A stretch of DNA of 47,752 nucleotides. Origin: an uncultured Clostridium sp. (GTDB lineage Bacteria; Bacillota; Clostridia; TANB77; CAG-508). This document shows, piece by piece, positions 1 to 9,562 of the stretch; position 1 is the stretch's first letter, and each line of letters begins with the position of its first letter. Both the position numbers and the translations under genes were made by a program. The notes beneath the pieces were generated by a model that was not told where the DNA came from, ran no database searches, and saw only the letters and a program-made list of their open reading frames with translations. Location of the stretch: positions 1 through 47,752 of the forward strand of contig CAMMWP010000011.1 in the NCBI GenBank assembly GCA_946500615.1. The letters are read 5' to 3'.

Positions 1-80
1 CCGCTTCGGTTTATTCTCTAAAGGATTTTATTGTTTACTTTTCAATGTACTTTTTCTGTTCCTCTTGTGGAACGAGTTGC
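1..80 (-). promoter_or_regulatory. Transcribed leader running off the left edge, probably of an rRNA operon
   Basis: Read on the minus strand, this is the 5' end of a transcript started by the promoter at 81-109. It opens with a hairpin at 58-73 (GTTCC, 6-nt loop, GGAAC) and continues as an A-rich leader without an open frame. The segment with ACATTGAAAAGTAAACAA resembles the leader found before 16S genes in many Firmicutes, which is family knowledge. That an rRNA operon follows beyond position 1 is inference, supported mainly by the three tandem consensus promoters upstream. No rRNA sequence is visible in the window. Confidence 0.5.
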
Positions 81-109
81 ATTATACTATACCTTTTTTT
101 GTTTGTCAA
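81..109 (-). promoter_or_regulatory. SigA promoter P1 (proximal of three)
   Basis: On the minus strand, TTGACA (104-109) is separated by exactly 17 bp from TATAAT (81-86). Both boxes match consensus perfectly. It reads towards the left edge and is the innermost of three tandem promoters that share an upstream AAAAAAAGTA tract. Confidence 0.9.
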
Positions 110-252
110 TACTTTTTTTGACATTTTTTTATTTTTTTATTAGGCAAAATAAAAAACTAGTAATGCTCCTTTTTGATTTTATTTTATTATGTATATTTAT
201 TACTAATTCTCTTGTTATTTTTATTATTTTGTCTGTTGCAAGGTACTTATTT

Positions 253-281
253 ATAATAGCATTTTTATTTTTTCATGTCAA
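253..281 (-). promoter_or_regulatory. SigA promoter P2 (middle of three)
   Basis: On the minus strand, TTGACA (276-281), a 17-bp spacer, then TATTAT (253-258). It is preceded by the same AAAAAAAGTA tract as the two neighbouring promoters and reads to the left edge. Confidence 0.8.
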
Positions 282-359
282 TACTTTTTTTCGATTTTTT
301 TCATCTTTTTTTGTGGTAATTTTTGACATGAAATTTACTACTCAATTTGTAGTAAAATA

Positions 360-388
360 ATATTACCATCTTTCGAGATATATGTCAA
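360..388 (-). promoter_or_regulatory. SigA promoter P3 (distal of three)
   Basis: On the minus strand, TTGACA (383-388), a 17-bp spacer, then TAATAT (360-365), again preceded by AAAAAAAGTA. Together P1-P3 form a stacked set with no gene between them and the left edge, as is usual for rRNA operons. Confidence 0.8.
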
Positions 389-405
389 TACTTTTTTTAC
401 ATTTT

Positions 406-468
406 TAAAAAAAGGGAAAGATGCATCTGTTCGTGACAGCTGTAAAATCCCTCAAAATCCCTTTTTAT
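406..468 (-). terminator. Possible terminator of the GH15 gene
   Basis: AAAAAGGGA on one side and TCCCTTTTT on the other form a 9-bp stem around a roughly 40-nt loop with a small inner hairpin (CTGT/ACAG). It lies at the stop codon of the leftward GH15 gene and a T-rich run follows on the minus strand. The long loop makes the call moderate. A similar arrangement occurs after the acyl-CoA synthetase gene at 33552-33598. Confidence 0.4.
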
Positions 469-2426
469 TTATTCTTATATAATCTTTCCAATACAATAAC
501 AAACATTGCATGACTCCAACCCAATCCAATTACCCAATTTGGTTTTAAAGTCTGATTATCAATTTGCTCTCCTAAAAAATAATGTTTTCCTGCTGTCTTA
601 ACTACAAAATCAAAAGTCTCTTTTGCCTTTTGTTTTTCGCCAGCATCTAAATAATATAACGTCATCCACAAATTAGCAATTGGCCATGGGTTTCCATTCA
701 TATAATGGTCATGCTCAAATCTTTGATATCCACCAGTATATGTTCTAATACTTAAATTTATTTTTTCTACTGTATTTACTATTTTCCTTTCTTTTGGTTT
801 AAACACATGAAATGGTTCTACAGCTCCCAACATACTAATGTCCATTTTTTTATCTTCTGTATTCCTATAGTAAGAATTGGTTTCCGGATCATACAATTTG
901 TCATTCATAAAGTCTTTAATCTTTACTTGTAGATAAGATAGTTCTTTTTCTACTTTTGATACCTTCTCTTCTTTTAATCGATTGTTATCAAAATCTGATA
1001 AATTTTTATCTAAAATGTGATAGATGTTTATCATACATTCAAAAGCTGCATATATACTTGATAAAGAATATAGATGAATTCCTTCATGCATTTCCCAGAT
1101 ATCATAACTTATATGTATCTTATCCTTATTTGCATAACTACTATTTTGAATTTCTTCTTTTACTACATCTTCTTTTTCATCTTTAATTTCTAACCATTGT
1201 TTTACATATTTTTTCAAAAAATCTATTGCCTTTTCACACATTCTCAAGTTATCTTTTAAAAACTTTTCTGATTTTGTATATTGATAATGTTCATATACAC
1301 CATACACAACACTTGCTGTTTCATCTACTTGATATCCCCAACAAGGTGCCAATTTACCATCTGTATAAAAGCGTTGTTCCCACATTCCATTTTTACTTTG
1401 TGTCATCCTACAAAATACTTTATAAAATTTCTCTGTCTCTTTTTGCATATTTAAAATATCCATCGCTTTTGTAATAAATACAGCATCTCTTGGCCAACAA
1501 TAAGCATATCTTCCACAATTGGTAAAATACTCATCTATTTCTGGCGAAGCAATAATTCCTCCTGTTTCTTGATTCGTTAATAATGGAAATAACAAGATAC
1601 TTCTTTTATATATTTCATATATTTTTTCCTCATAACTATTTGCTGGTTCTTTTAAATCTAATCCATTATGTGTTTTTAAATATTTTCTCCAATATGCCTT
1701 TGTTGCAATATATTCTTTATTTAGATCTTTTCTTGTAATTCTATCGATTTGTTCTTCTAATTCAGATATATTTTTATTTTCATCAATGGCTATGCATATT
1801 TCTATCACCTTTTTCTCATTTGGATGTATGGTACCTAATTGATAACTAATACTAGAATCTTTTGACATACCAATATAATCTTTATCATAGATTTCTGTTC
1901 TTTTTATCGTTTCTTTGCTTCCATTGATTTGATGTTTATGAATAGGATATCCTTTTGCAAAAGTAAAAACTGTAAAGTCATGTGCATATTGCATCATCCC
2001 ACTATCTATTACTTTACAACTAACATGATTGTTTTCACTAGAAAGTAATTCTGCATGTATATAAAATTCTATGTCTAAATCGATTTTACTTTCATTAATA
2101 AATATATATTTTTTCAATAGCACATTATTTTCTTTTATTAATGCACAATCTGTTTGAAGCATTGTTAAATTAAAATATGTATTGGTTATTTCTGTATTTA
2201 AAACATTTGTATCTGTATCATAATATTGTTTATATACATTATTAATATCATCATGTAAATAAATTAAATCCGAATTGTTTACTTTTACACCAGTATGAAA
2301 AAAGCTTATAAATTGTCTATTTTCCCTTTCCGGGAAATACACTCTTTGCAATTCTCCTTTTGCAGTATAAGTGGCTAGTATTTTTTTGTTTCCTATGATT
2401 GCCTCATTTAAATATTTATTTTCCAT
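465..2426 (-). CDS. Glycoside hydrolase family 15 (glucoamylase/glucodextranase-like)
   Basis: This 653-residue protein has the two-part build of bacterial GH15 enzymes: an N-terminal beta-rich domain (about 1-250) and a C-terminal (alpha/alpha)6 barrel. Family landmarks are GRYAYCWPRDA at about 305-315, WEMHEG at about 444-449 (proposed general acid region), EQID at about 620 and GLGWSHAMF near the end. Such enzymes release glucose or other terminal sugars from alpha-glucans or related sugars; the exact substrate cannot be read from sequence. No signal peptide is present, so it probably acts in the cytoplasm on imported or storage glucan. A GGAG lies about 12 nt before the ATG. It appears monocistronic, separated from its upstream neighbour by about 90 bp. 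Confidence 0.85.
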   Translation of the reverse strand: MENKYLNEAIIGNKKILATYTAKGELQRVYFPERENRQFISFFHTGVKVNNSDLIYLHDDINNVYKQYYDTDTNVLNTEITNTYFNLTMLQTDCALIKENNVLLKKYIFINESKIDLDIEFYIHAELLSSENNHVSCKVIDSGMMQYAHDFTVFTFAKGYPIHKHQINGSKETIKRTEIYDKDYIGMSKDSSISYQLGTIHPNEKKVIEICIAIDENKNISELEEQIDRITRKDLNKEYIATKAYWRKYLKTHNGLDLKEPANSYEEKIYEIYKRSILLFPLLTNQETGGIIASPEIDEYFTNCGRYAYCWPRDAVFITKAMDILNMQKETEKFYKVFCRMTQSKNGMWEQRFYTDGKLAPCWGYQVDETASVVYGVYEHYQYTKSEKFLKDNLRMCEKAIDFLKKYVKQWLEIKDEKEDVVKEEIQNSSYANKDKIHISYDIWEMHEGIHLYSLSSIYAAFECMINIYHILDKNLSDFDNNRLKEEKVSKVEKELSYLQVKIKDFMNDKLYDPETNSYYRNTEDKKMDISMLGAVEPFHVFKPKERKIVNTVEKINLSIRTYTGGYQRFEHDHYMNGNPWPIANLWMTLYYLDAGEKQKAKETFDFVVKTAGKHYFLGEQIDNQTLKPNWVIGLGWSHAMFVIVLERLYKNK

Positions 2427-2517
2427 TTTCTTAATTTTCTCCTTTTTTTGTTTTCTTTTGAAAATTTACTATAGCATATTTGTTCCAAATTGTAATTTAA
2501 CATTATCATACATTGTT

Positions 2518-4161
2518 CTAGCCTTCAATTACATTTAGGATTTGTTTTTCTAAATCTTTTATTTTTTCGTTAATTCTAAAGATATCCTCGTCTCGCAAAT
2601 TTTCATCCTGCAAATCTTCATTTACATAAACTTCCATATCTTTTAATTCTTCTTTTAATTTTCCTAATCTGTCTAAAATTTCTGACTTGATTGTTTTATC
2701 TACTTTTCTTTCTATCTGATGTGTCATCGCAATTTCTTCATTTAATTCATAAGTTTGTCCAAATTCTGGTATGGTTACACCGATTCCTGTTTCTGTCTCA
2801 ATCTTATCTGCTAATACATCTTGTGACTCTGGTTCTCCATGCACTAAAAAGATATGTTTTGGTTTCTTTATATAAGAATAGATACAATTCATTAATAATT
2901 CTTGATCTGCATGTCCAGAATATCCTTCAATATATTCTATTCTTGCATTAACTGCAATTTCTTCTCCAAATATTTTCACTGTTTTAGCCCCATTTACAAT
3001 ACTATACCCTAGCGTTCCCGGTGCTTGATATCCCACAAAAAGAATTGTACTGTTCGGGTTCCATAAGTTATGTTTTAAATGGTGTTTTATTCTTCCTACC
3101 TCACACATACCACTTGCTGATATAATGATACTTGGTCTTTGATCTTCATTTAATGCTTTTGATTCATCTGCTGTTCTAGTAAATTGCAAGCCCGGAAATT
3201 CTAATGGATTATCCCCTCTCATAATTTCTTCTTTTGTTTCTTCATCAAATAATTCTGTATTTTCTCTAAAAACTTCTGTTGCAGATATGGCAAGCGGACT
3301 GTCTACATATACAGGTGCTTTCATTAACGTTCTATATTTTCTTCTAAATTCTTCGTCTTCATGTTCATCTTTTAGTTTATTAATTTCATATAGAATTTCT
3401 TGTGTCCTTCCTACTGCAAATGATGGAACAACAACTGTTCCTCCTTTATCTAATGTTTCTGAAACAACATCTAAAAATATTTCTGCTTTTTCATCGTTCC
3501 TCATATGTAATCTGCTTCCATAAGTAGATTCCATAACAAGAAAATCTGTATCTTCTATCATAGTTGGTGGGCTTAAAAGTGGTATGTCATTATTTCCAAT
3601 ATCTCCTGTAAACACCGTTTTTGTCTCTTTCCCTTCTTCCTTAATCCATACTTCAATGATACTTGAACCTAGCATATGACCTGCATCATTAAATCTCACA
3701 TGAATATCTGGTGTTATTTCCACAATTTGATCATATTGTACTGGTTCGAAAATTTCTAATGATTTTGCTGCCAATTCTGCCGTATAAATTGGCTCAATTG
3801 GTTCTTCTCCTTTTCGTTTTCTTTTTTTATTCTTCCATTCTGCTTCTGTTTCTTGTATATGTCCACTATCTGGTAACATTAATGCACACAAGTCACAAGT
3901 TGCTTTTTGGGCATATACTTTATTTCTAAATCCTTCTTTATATAATTTAGGTATTCTTCCCGAATGATCGATATGTGCATGTGTTAAAAGCATAAAGTCG
4001 ATTTCTAATGGGTTAAATTCAAATTCTTGACTATTTTCCATTTCTTGTTCTGCTTTACCTTGCCACATTCCACAATCTACTAAAAATTTCTTTCCAGCAC
4101 CTTCTACTAGAAAATTTGAACCTGTTACTGTTCTAGTTGCTCCTAAAAATGTAATTTTCAT
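2518..4161 (-). CDS. Beta-CASP metallo-beta-lactamase RNase (CPSF/Ysh1-like, YhaV-type)
   Basis: This 547-residue protein has an N-terminal metallo-beta-lactamase fold with zinc motif HAHIDH at 61-66, a beta-CASP insertion and a C-terminal metal ligand region (SGHADQELL, HGEPES). Proteins of this kind are RNA-processing nucleases. The bacterial group closest to CPSF-73 is widespread but poorly characterised, so an RNase role is likely and its targets are unknown. The frame is open further upstream, but AAAGGA ahead of the ATG at 4161 and the start of homology (MKITFLGATRTVTGS) favour this start. The C-terminal 60 residues are a charged coiled coil. Confidence 0.85.
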   Translation of the reverse strand: MKITFLGATRTVTGSNFLVEGAGKKFLVDCGMWQGKAEQEMENSQEFEFNPLEIDFMLLTHAHIDHSGRIPKLYKEGFRNKVYAQKATCDLCALMLPDSGHIQETEAEWKNKKRKRKGEEPIEPIYTAELAAKSLEIFEPVQYDQIVEITPDIHVRFNDAGHMLGSSIIEVWIKEEGKETKTVFTGDIGNNDIPLLSPPTMIEDTDFLVMESTYGSRLHMRNDEKAEIFLDVVSETLDKGGTVVVPSFAVGRTQEILYEINKLKDEHEDEEFRRKYRTLMKAPVYVDSPLAISATEVFRENTELFDEETKEEIMRGDNPLEFPGLQFTRTADESKALNEDQRPSIIISASGMCEVGRIKHHLKHNLWNPNSTILFVGYQAPGTLGYSIVNGAKTVKIFGEEIAVNARIEYIEGYSGHADQELLMNCIYSYIKKPKHIFLVHGEPESQDVLADKIETETGIGVTIPEFGQTYELNEEIAMTHQIERKVDKTIKSEILDRLGKLKEELKDMEVYVNEDLQDENLRDEDIFRINEKIKDLEKQILNVIEG

Positions 4162-4272
4162 AAAAAAATCCATTCCTTTCTCTTTACTTTTGCACAGATA
4201 TAAAAGTATACCTTGTTTCAAATATATTCTTCTATATCTATTCTCGCAAAAACTTTGCATATATCCCCTACA

Positions 4273-5856
4273 TTAATTGAAAACTTTTATTTTTTTATTT
4301 AATTTGATTTCTAAATCTTTTTTATTTAAATTTTTTAGGTCAGTCATTTCTATTTTTTCTTCAAAAGCATCTTCATCAAATAGATGAATATATAGTTTCT
4401 CTTTTTCTTTTGTTAACTTAATATAGATTTCTTCTAAAGATATTGCACGAATATGAAAAATATTTCGCAATATTTCTTCGTCTATGTCTATATTTTTGGA
4501 TACTGTCAACATTACTTTTAATGTTTGTGCTTTTTCTAGTATCAATTTTCTAATTTCTTTCATCTCTTTTTTTATTGATTCTACTTCATAAATATGCGTT
4601 TGTTCATTAAATGGTAGCAAACTATTATATCGAAATTCATATATACTATTCATCATCTCTGTTTTATTTTCAATTTGATTTACAATGATTTTATAACATC
4701 GTAAAAATATTTTTTGGAATGTTATCATTGTCTCTTCTATTTCTTTTTCTAAATCTTGTACATCTACTAATTTTAGATATGTATATCTCTCTTCCATTTC
4801 TCGCTTATAGGCAATAAATTTTTTTGGATTTAATAACCCATTCAATGTTTCTAATTCTTGCAGTTTTTCTTCTCTTTCTTGAAGCATTAATTTAGACAAA
4901 ATTCTAACACTAAATATTTTCTTCTTTAATGGTAGATTTTCATTTCTTCTTACATATTCCATTTGTAATCGTTCTTTATGATTAATGGTTTCATCTATTA
5001 ATTTTATATTTTCTGCTAAGTCTCTTTTTTGATTTGTAATCATTTCAATAAAGGTTTCTCTATTCTCCATTTTATTGATTGTATTTTCTACTTCTTTTTT
5101 TTCTTTTTCATATGCTTCTTTCTCTTTTGGATGATATTTTATTTGTAATAATACTGATAATTTTTCAATCGTTTTTATCATTTCTTTTTGGTTTTTAGAA
5201 CCATATGTTTCTTCTAATTTGTTTTTAAATAGTTCGAAATAATCTATAATAAATTCTTTGTTTTGAATCCATCGATTTAAAAAGTCATACCCTAGAAGTA
5301 TTCTTAGGTTTTGATAAATTAGATTATATGGTATACTTTCAATTTCTCCAAAAATGGTTGTCCAAGAATATCCATTAAAATCCCTTAATGGTTCTATTGT
5401 ATTGATAGTATTTCCTATATTGATCATATTGGACATTGTTTTATGGATAATGGGATATTCTTTTTTGATAATTTCTTCTTGTTTGCTAATTTGGGCAATA
5501 CAATACAATAATTTTCTTTCGATTGGGTAACAAATAATTCGTTTGTTTTCTTTATCAACAAGAAACGTTTTATCTCCTAAAACTTCACTTTCTTTTGAAT
5601 TCATTTTACATATATTTATATGATCACAATTTTCTTGTATCATGTTGATAAATTGTTTGATATATTCTTCTTTTGTTTCTACATGTCTTTTTACTTTTTC
5701 GTAATCTTTATAAGAAGCTTCCATTTTATATAACATATTAAGGAGAAGGTTTTTAGCTGTTTCATCAAATGATTTTTTTTCTAATATCATTTCAAGTTCA
5801 TTGTTATAATTTTTTTTAACAATTTTATTTAGAAACTTTTCTTTTTTCTTTTGCAT
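4273..5856 (-). CDS. Unknown coiled-coil protein
   Basis: I do not recognise this 527-residue protein. It is rich in Lys, Glu and Ile, has no signal peptide or membrane segment, and is largely helical with long charged stretches at about 230-400 that look like coiled coil. An upstream in-frame ATG at 5874 exists, but AAGGAG lies only 6 nt before the ATG at 5856, which decides the start. It begins about 24 bp after the ftsK stop on the same strand and is therefore probably cotranscribed with ftsK. Three Cys residues occur in the N-terminal third, without a metal motif I can name. Confidence 0.7.
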   Translation of the reverse strand: MQKKKEKFLNKIVKKNYNNELEMILEKKSFDETAKNLLLNMLYKMEASYKDYEKVKRHVETKEEYIKQFINMIQENCDHINICKMNSKESEVLGDKTFLVDKENKRIICYPIERKLLYCIAQISKQEEIIKKEYPIIHKTMSNMINIGNTINTIEPLRDFNGYSWTTIFGEIESIPYNLIYQNLRILLGYDFLNRWIQNKEFIIDYFELFKNKLEETYGSKNQKEMIKTIEKLSVLLQIKYHPKEKEAYEKEKKEVENTINKMENRETFIEMITNQKRDLAENIKLIDETINHKERLQMEYVRRNENLPLKKKIFSVRILSKLMLQEREEKLQELETLNGLLNPKKFIAYKREMEERYTYLKLVDVQDLEKEIEETMITFQKIFLRCYKIIVNQIENKTEMMNSIYEFRYNSLLPFNEQTHIYEVESIKKEMKEIRKLILEKAQTLKVMLTVSKNIDIDEEILRNIFHIRAISLEEIYIKLTKEKEKLYIHLFDEDAFEEKIEMTDLKNLNKKDLEIKLNKKIKVFN

Positions 5857-5879
5857 TTTCTTCTCCTTCCTCATATATT

Positions 5880-8300
5880 TTAAGCTTCTTGCTTCATGTC
5901 TGTCCCCATTTTTAGTTCATTTAATTTTTCTAAAGTCATTAATACTTCTCTTGGTTTACTTCCTTGATAACCAGAAATAACCCCTCTTTCTTCCATTTGG
6001 TCAATAATTCTTCCTGCTCTTGCATATCCTACTTTAAATCTTCTTTGTATAAATGAGGTAGAAGCTTGACCTGTTTCTACAACTGTTTGAATGGCATCCA
6101 TTAAAAATGGATCTGTCTCATCATCTGATGCTTGTTCTTGTGCCAATTCTTTATCTGTCTTATTGTTATTTTCTATGCTTTCTAATATGTCTTCACTATA
6201 GGTTGCTGTTCCATTTGATTTAACAAAATCAACAATTTTTTCTACTTCGTCATCTGATACAAATGCACCTTGTACTCTTGAAGGCTTTGGTGCTCCAGAA
6301 GGAAAAAATAACATATCTCCTTTTCCCAATAATTTTTCTGCACCAATCGTATCTAAAATGGTTCTAGAATCTACTTGTGAAGATACAGCAAATGCCACTC
6401 TTGATGGAATGTTTGCTTTAATTAGTCCTGTAATGACATCCACAGATGGTCTTTGGGTTGCAATTACCAAATGCATTCCTGCTGCTCTTGCTTTTTGTGC
6501 CAATCGACAAATTGCTTCTTCTACATCTTTTGCTGCAACCATCATCAAATCTGCTAACTCATCTACTATGATGACAATTTGAGGAAGTTTTCCAATTCCT
6601 CCTTCTTTTTCTATCGCTTTATTATATCCTTTTAAGTCTCTGACACCTTTACTTGCAAATTTGTTATATCGATCATCCATTTCTTGAACAGCCCATGCCA
6701 ATGCCCCTGCTGCTTTTTTAGGATCTGTTACGACTGGAATTAATAAATGTGGTATACCATTATAAACAGATAATTCCACCACTTTTGGATCAACCATTAC
6801 CAATTTTACTTCACTTGGTTTTGCTTTATATATAATACTAGTGATAATTGTATTAATACATACACTCTTTCCAGATCCTGTTGAACCTGCAATTAAAACA
6901 TGTGGCATTTTTGCTATATCTGCTAATTGTGTATTTCCTGCAACATCTTTTCCTAAAGCAATGGTCAATTTTGATTTATTTTCTTGGAATTCTTTACTTT
7001 CTAATACTTCTCTTAGATGAACCGTTTCTTTTTCTTTATTTGGTACTTCTATACCCACTGCTTGTTTTCCCGGTATAGGAGCTTCTATTCTTATAGTTTC
7101 TGCTGCTAAATTTAAAGCAATATCATCTGCTAAGTTGGCAATTTTGCTAACACGAACACCTTCTGCTGGTTTTAGTTCATATCTTGTAATGGCTGGTCCT
7201 ACAGAAACATTTTCTACTTTTGCAGATACGCCAAAACTGTATAATGTTTTTTGCAATTTGGTTGCTGTATCTGTTAATAGCTTTGCCCCTCCTTTTAATG
7301 TTTTTGCTTTTGATTTTCCTAATAATTCTATTGGTGGATATTCATAATGCTCATCTTCTACTACCATTGCATGTTCTAATTGAAGTACTTCTTTTTTCTT
7401 GTCCTCTTTCTTTTCATCCTCTTGTTTAAATAAATTGTTTTCTATCACATCTGGTTGTATTTCTTTTTTGGTTTCTCTTGTTAAAGGTTCTAAGTCATCA
7501 TTTGAATGATCATATTTTTTTAACCCTTTTGTATTTTCTGCTTCTTCTAATATTCTACCGCCAAAATTAATTTTTATTTGATTATCCATTAATTCTTTGT
7601 CTTTTTCTGCTTTTGCAATTTTTTCTGCTTTTATTCTAGCTTTTTCTGCCATTTTCTCTTCACGTTCTCTTTTTCTTCTTTCTTGTGCTGTTTCTCTAAT
7701 ATCTTCTCTATTTCTTTCTTCTTTTTCTTCTAATTTTTCTGCTCTTTTATCTTGAATCTTTTCAACAAACATGTTAATTAAATCAGACATATTGATTCCA
7801 AAAGTAAATACTAAGAAGACTACAGCAATTCCCACACAAAGAATTACCGCACCTATATCTCCTAGCAATTTTGCCAATGGCACCGCTGCTACTGCTCCAA
7901 TAGCGCCTCCACCTTTACTTTGTTCACCTAAAGCATAGGCATCTTTAACAACTTGTGATATTTCTCCGGCTGATTGTAATTCTCCACTAGAAATTTGAAT
8001 GACACTAAATAATACAGATAGACTCACAACAAAAATTGCATATTGTATTAGTTTTGACATCAATGTGTCTCTTCCATCTGTTGCTAATTTTATCCCTATT
8101 GCAAATCCACCGATTGGAAGCACATATTGCATAATCCCAAACATACCGCCTAATATTTGGTTTAGTTTGATTCCTATTACTCCAGATTTTGTATATATTA
8201 AAACAGCTAATAAAATGCTTAGCATTATGATACTAACAACTGCTAAGTCTAATTTTGATGCTGTTTTTTTACTTTTTTTGTATCTTCTTTTTTTTGCCAT
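5880..8300 (-). CDS. ftsK: FtsK/SpoIIIE DNA translocase
   Basis: The protein has about 806 residues. The N-terminus carries four hydrophobic segments within about 20-170, followed by a charged Glu/Arg/Lys-rich linker (about 185-330), the RecA-like motor with Walker A GSTGSGKS (about 475-482) and Walker B IIVDELADLMM (about 580-590), and a C-terminal winged-helix gamma domain (about 740-805) that in this family reads polar DNA sequences. It pumps chromosomal DNA through the division or sporulation septum. AGGGA 8 nt before the ATG at 8300 supports that start over the ATG nine bases upstream. Whether it acts as SpoIIIE in sporulation or as FtsK in division cannot be decided here. A repeat hairpin separates it from the upstream gene. 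Confidence 0.95.
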   Translation of the reverse strand: MAKKRRYKKSKKTASKLDLAVVSIIMLSILLAVLIYTKSGVIGIKLNQILGGMFGIMQYVLPIGGFAIGIKLATDGRDTLMSKLIQYAIFVVSLSVLFSVIQISSGELQSAGEISQVVKDAYALGEQSKGGGAIGAVAAVPLAKLLGDIGAVILCVGIAVVFLVFTFGINMSDLINMFVEKIQDKRAEKLEEKEERNREDIRETAQERRKREREEKMAEKARIKAEKIAKAEKDKELMDNQIKINFGGRILEEAENTKGLKKYDHSNDDLEPLTRETKKEIQPDVIENNLFKQEDEKKEDKKKEVLQLEHAMVVEDEHYEYPPIELLGKSKAKTLKGGAKLLTDTATKLQKTLYSFGVSAKVENVSVGPAITRYELKPAEGVRVSKIANLADDIALNLAAETIRIEAPIPGKQAVGIEVPNKEKETVHLREVLESKEFQENKSKLTIALGKDVAGNTQLADIAKMPHVLIAGSTGSGKSVCINTIITSIIYKAKPSEVKLVMVDPKVVELSVYNGIPHLLIPVVTDPKKAAGALAWAVQEMDDRYNKFASKGVRDLKGYNKAIEKEGGIGKLPQIVIIVDELADLMMVAAKDVEEAICRLAQKARAAGMHLVIATQRPSVDVITGLIKANIPSRVAFAVSSQVDSRTILDTIGAEKLLGKGDMLFFPSGAPKPSRVQGAFVSDDEVEKIVDFVKSNGTATYSEDILESIENNNKTDKELAQEQASDDETDPFLMDAIQTVVETGQASTSFIQRRFKVGYARAGRIIDQMEERGVISGYQGSKPREVLMTLEKLNELKMGTDMKQEA

Positions 8301-8360
8301 TTCTACCATCCCTTCTCATCATGTATTCATTTTTTCTGTGTAATATCACTTTCTTTTACA

Positions 8361-8413
8361 ATGTGTTTTTATATATTAGAAAATCAGCATAACTTTCCTA
8401 ATATATGAATGAA
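8361..8413. repeat. Intergenic hairpin repeat, copy 1 (second copy at 33490-33543)
   Basis: A near-perfect palindrome (TATATTAGAAA, TCAGCAT centre, CTTTCCTAATATA) follows ACAATGTGTTTTT. The same 53-nt arrangement recurs at 33490-33543 with about 45 identical positions. It lies between ftsK and the coiled-coil gene on the minus strand and may act as a terminator or attenuator; that function is inference. A second imperfect inverted repeat (GACTTCTG-type) fills 8413-8466. Confidence 0.6.
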
Positions 8414-8467
8414 AGCCAGAAACCAAAAGTCTAATTTCGTTTGACTTCTGAATCTGACTTCTGATTA

Positions 8468-8971
8468 CTATTTCAATTCTTTTCTACTATTTTGTATTGT
8501 TTTGATTGTATCTTGTAATGAAATTTCCATTAATCTTAAAGCTTCTGTCATATTTGTTTCTAATTTTTCTAATGTTTCTTTCATAACATCTTCTGTACTT
8601 CCTAATAAACTGTCTGCATACTCTTTTGTCCCTTTTGAAATTTCTCTTGACATTTCATTTGCTGTTTCTATAATTTCTGTTTTCTGATCGTATGCTTTTC
8701 TTGTAATTTCATGTTCATCTATCATAGCAATAATTCTATTTTCTGCCTCTTTAACAATTCCATCTGCTTCTTTTTGTGCTTCTACCAATATTCTTTGTCT
8801 TTCCTCTTTTACCCATTTTGCTTGTTTTAATTCATCTGGCAATTTCAAACGTATTTCTTTTATTAAATCTAACATTTCATCTTTATCGACAACACTTTTA
8901 GAAGAAAAAGGTAAATTTCTACTTCTTTCTAATAAATCTTCTAAAGTTTCTAATAATGTAAATATCTCCAT
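8468..8971 (-). CDS. Coiled-coil protein resembling ATP synthase subunit b / V-ATPase subunit H-like proteins
   Basis: This soluble 167-residue protein is almost entirely helical. The N-terminal 45 residues are followed by a long Glu/Lys/Ala-rich coiled coil (VKEERQRILVEAQKEADGI, about 54-150). Its pattern resembles the stalk-like proteins that annotation pipelines name ATPase subunit H-like in Clostridia, next to divIVA and rsmD. There is no membrane anchor and no ATP synthase genes nearby, so it is unlikely to be a real ATP synthase subunit. A role in cell-envelope or division scaffolding is suggested only by the neighbourhood. AAAGGGG stands before the ATG, and the gene starts 23 bp after rsmD ends, so the two are probably cotranscribed. 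Confidence 0.75.
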   Translation of the reverse strand: MEIFTLLETLEDLLERSRNLPFSSKSVVDKDEMLDLIKEIRLKLPDELKQAKWVKEERQRILVEAQKEADGIVKEAENRIIAMIDEHEITRKAYDQKTEIIETANEMSREISKGTKEYADSLLGSTEDVMKETLEKLETNMTEALRLMEISLQDTIKTIQNSRKELK

Positions 8972-8994
8972 GGTCTTGCCCCTTTCTACTTACT

Positions 8995-9546
8995 TTATAT
9001 TCCTTTTAAGAATATAAGATATGCACGTCCATACTTTCTAATATCCTTTATGTCATACTTTCTACTCTCTAATTGTTTTATCATTTTATCTTGATCATCT
9101 GTTTCTATAATTATCATTCCATCTTTTTGTAATAATTCCTTCTCAAAAATCATATCCACTGCTTTTATTGCATAATCAGATTGATAAGGTGGATCTAAAA
9201 AGATTATGTCTATTTTTTCTTGTATTTCATTTCGTAAAAGGTTTTGAAAATCCATACGATAAATTTCTGCACTTTCAGACAGATGTGTTTTACAAGCATT
9301 TTTTTGTATGATTTGATAAGCTTCTTTTGATTTATCGCAAAGGATTGCTTTTTTTGCTCCTCTACTTAACGCTTCTAGCCCTATTGCTCCACTACCCGAA
9401 AATAAATCTAAGAAACATATATCTTGTAATCTATCTTGTATAATATTAAATAATGATTCTTTTACTCGATCCAGTGTTGGTCTTGTATTATCTCCTTCTA
9501 AAGTATATAATTTTGTTCCTTTTGCCTTTCCTGCTATAATCCTCAT
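8995..9546 (-). CDS. rsmD: 16S rRNA (guanine-966-N2)-methyltransferase RsmD
   Basis: The protein has 183 residues from the ATG at 9546. It starts MRIIAGKAKGTKL, typical of RsmD, then has a Rossmann SAM site (FLDLFSGSGAIGLEALSRGA) and the catalytic DPPY motif (FLDPPYQSD) used by N2/N6 methyltransferases. It methylates G966 (E. coli numbering) of 16S rRNA during 30S assembly. AGGAAAG just before this ATG favours it over the in-frame ATG 12 bases upstream. Its start lies only 17 bp from inverted-repeat element R1, so transcription entering the gene must pass through that element. Confidence 0.93.
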   Translation of the reverse strand: MRIIAGKAKGTKLYTLEGDNTRPTLDRVKESLFNIIQDRLQDICFLDLFSGSGAIGLEALSRGAKKAILCDKSKEAYQIIQKNACKTHLSESAEIYRMDFQNLLRNEIQEKIDIIFLDPPYQSDYAIKAVDMIFEKELLQKDGMIIIETDDQDKMIKQLESRKYDIKDIRKYGRAYLIFLKGI

Positions 9547-9562
9547 CTTTCCTATCATATTC

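Noticed and set aside
31..360. Plus-strand open frame of 109 codons at the left edge
   Set aside because: Extremely Phe-rich product that arises from the T-rich complement of the promoter region; no ribosome binding site.
8468..8971. Real ATP synthase subunit
   Set aside because: No membrane anchor and no other ATP synthase genes nearby; only coiled-coil similarity.
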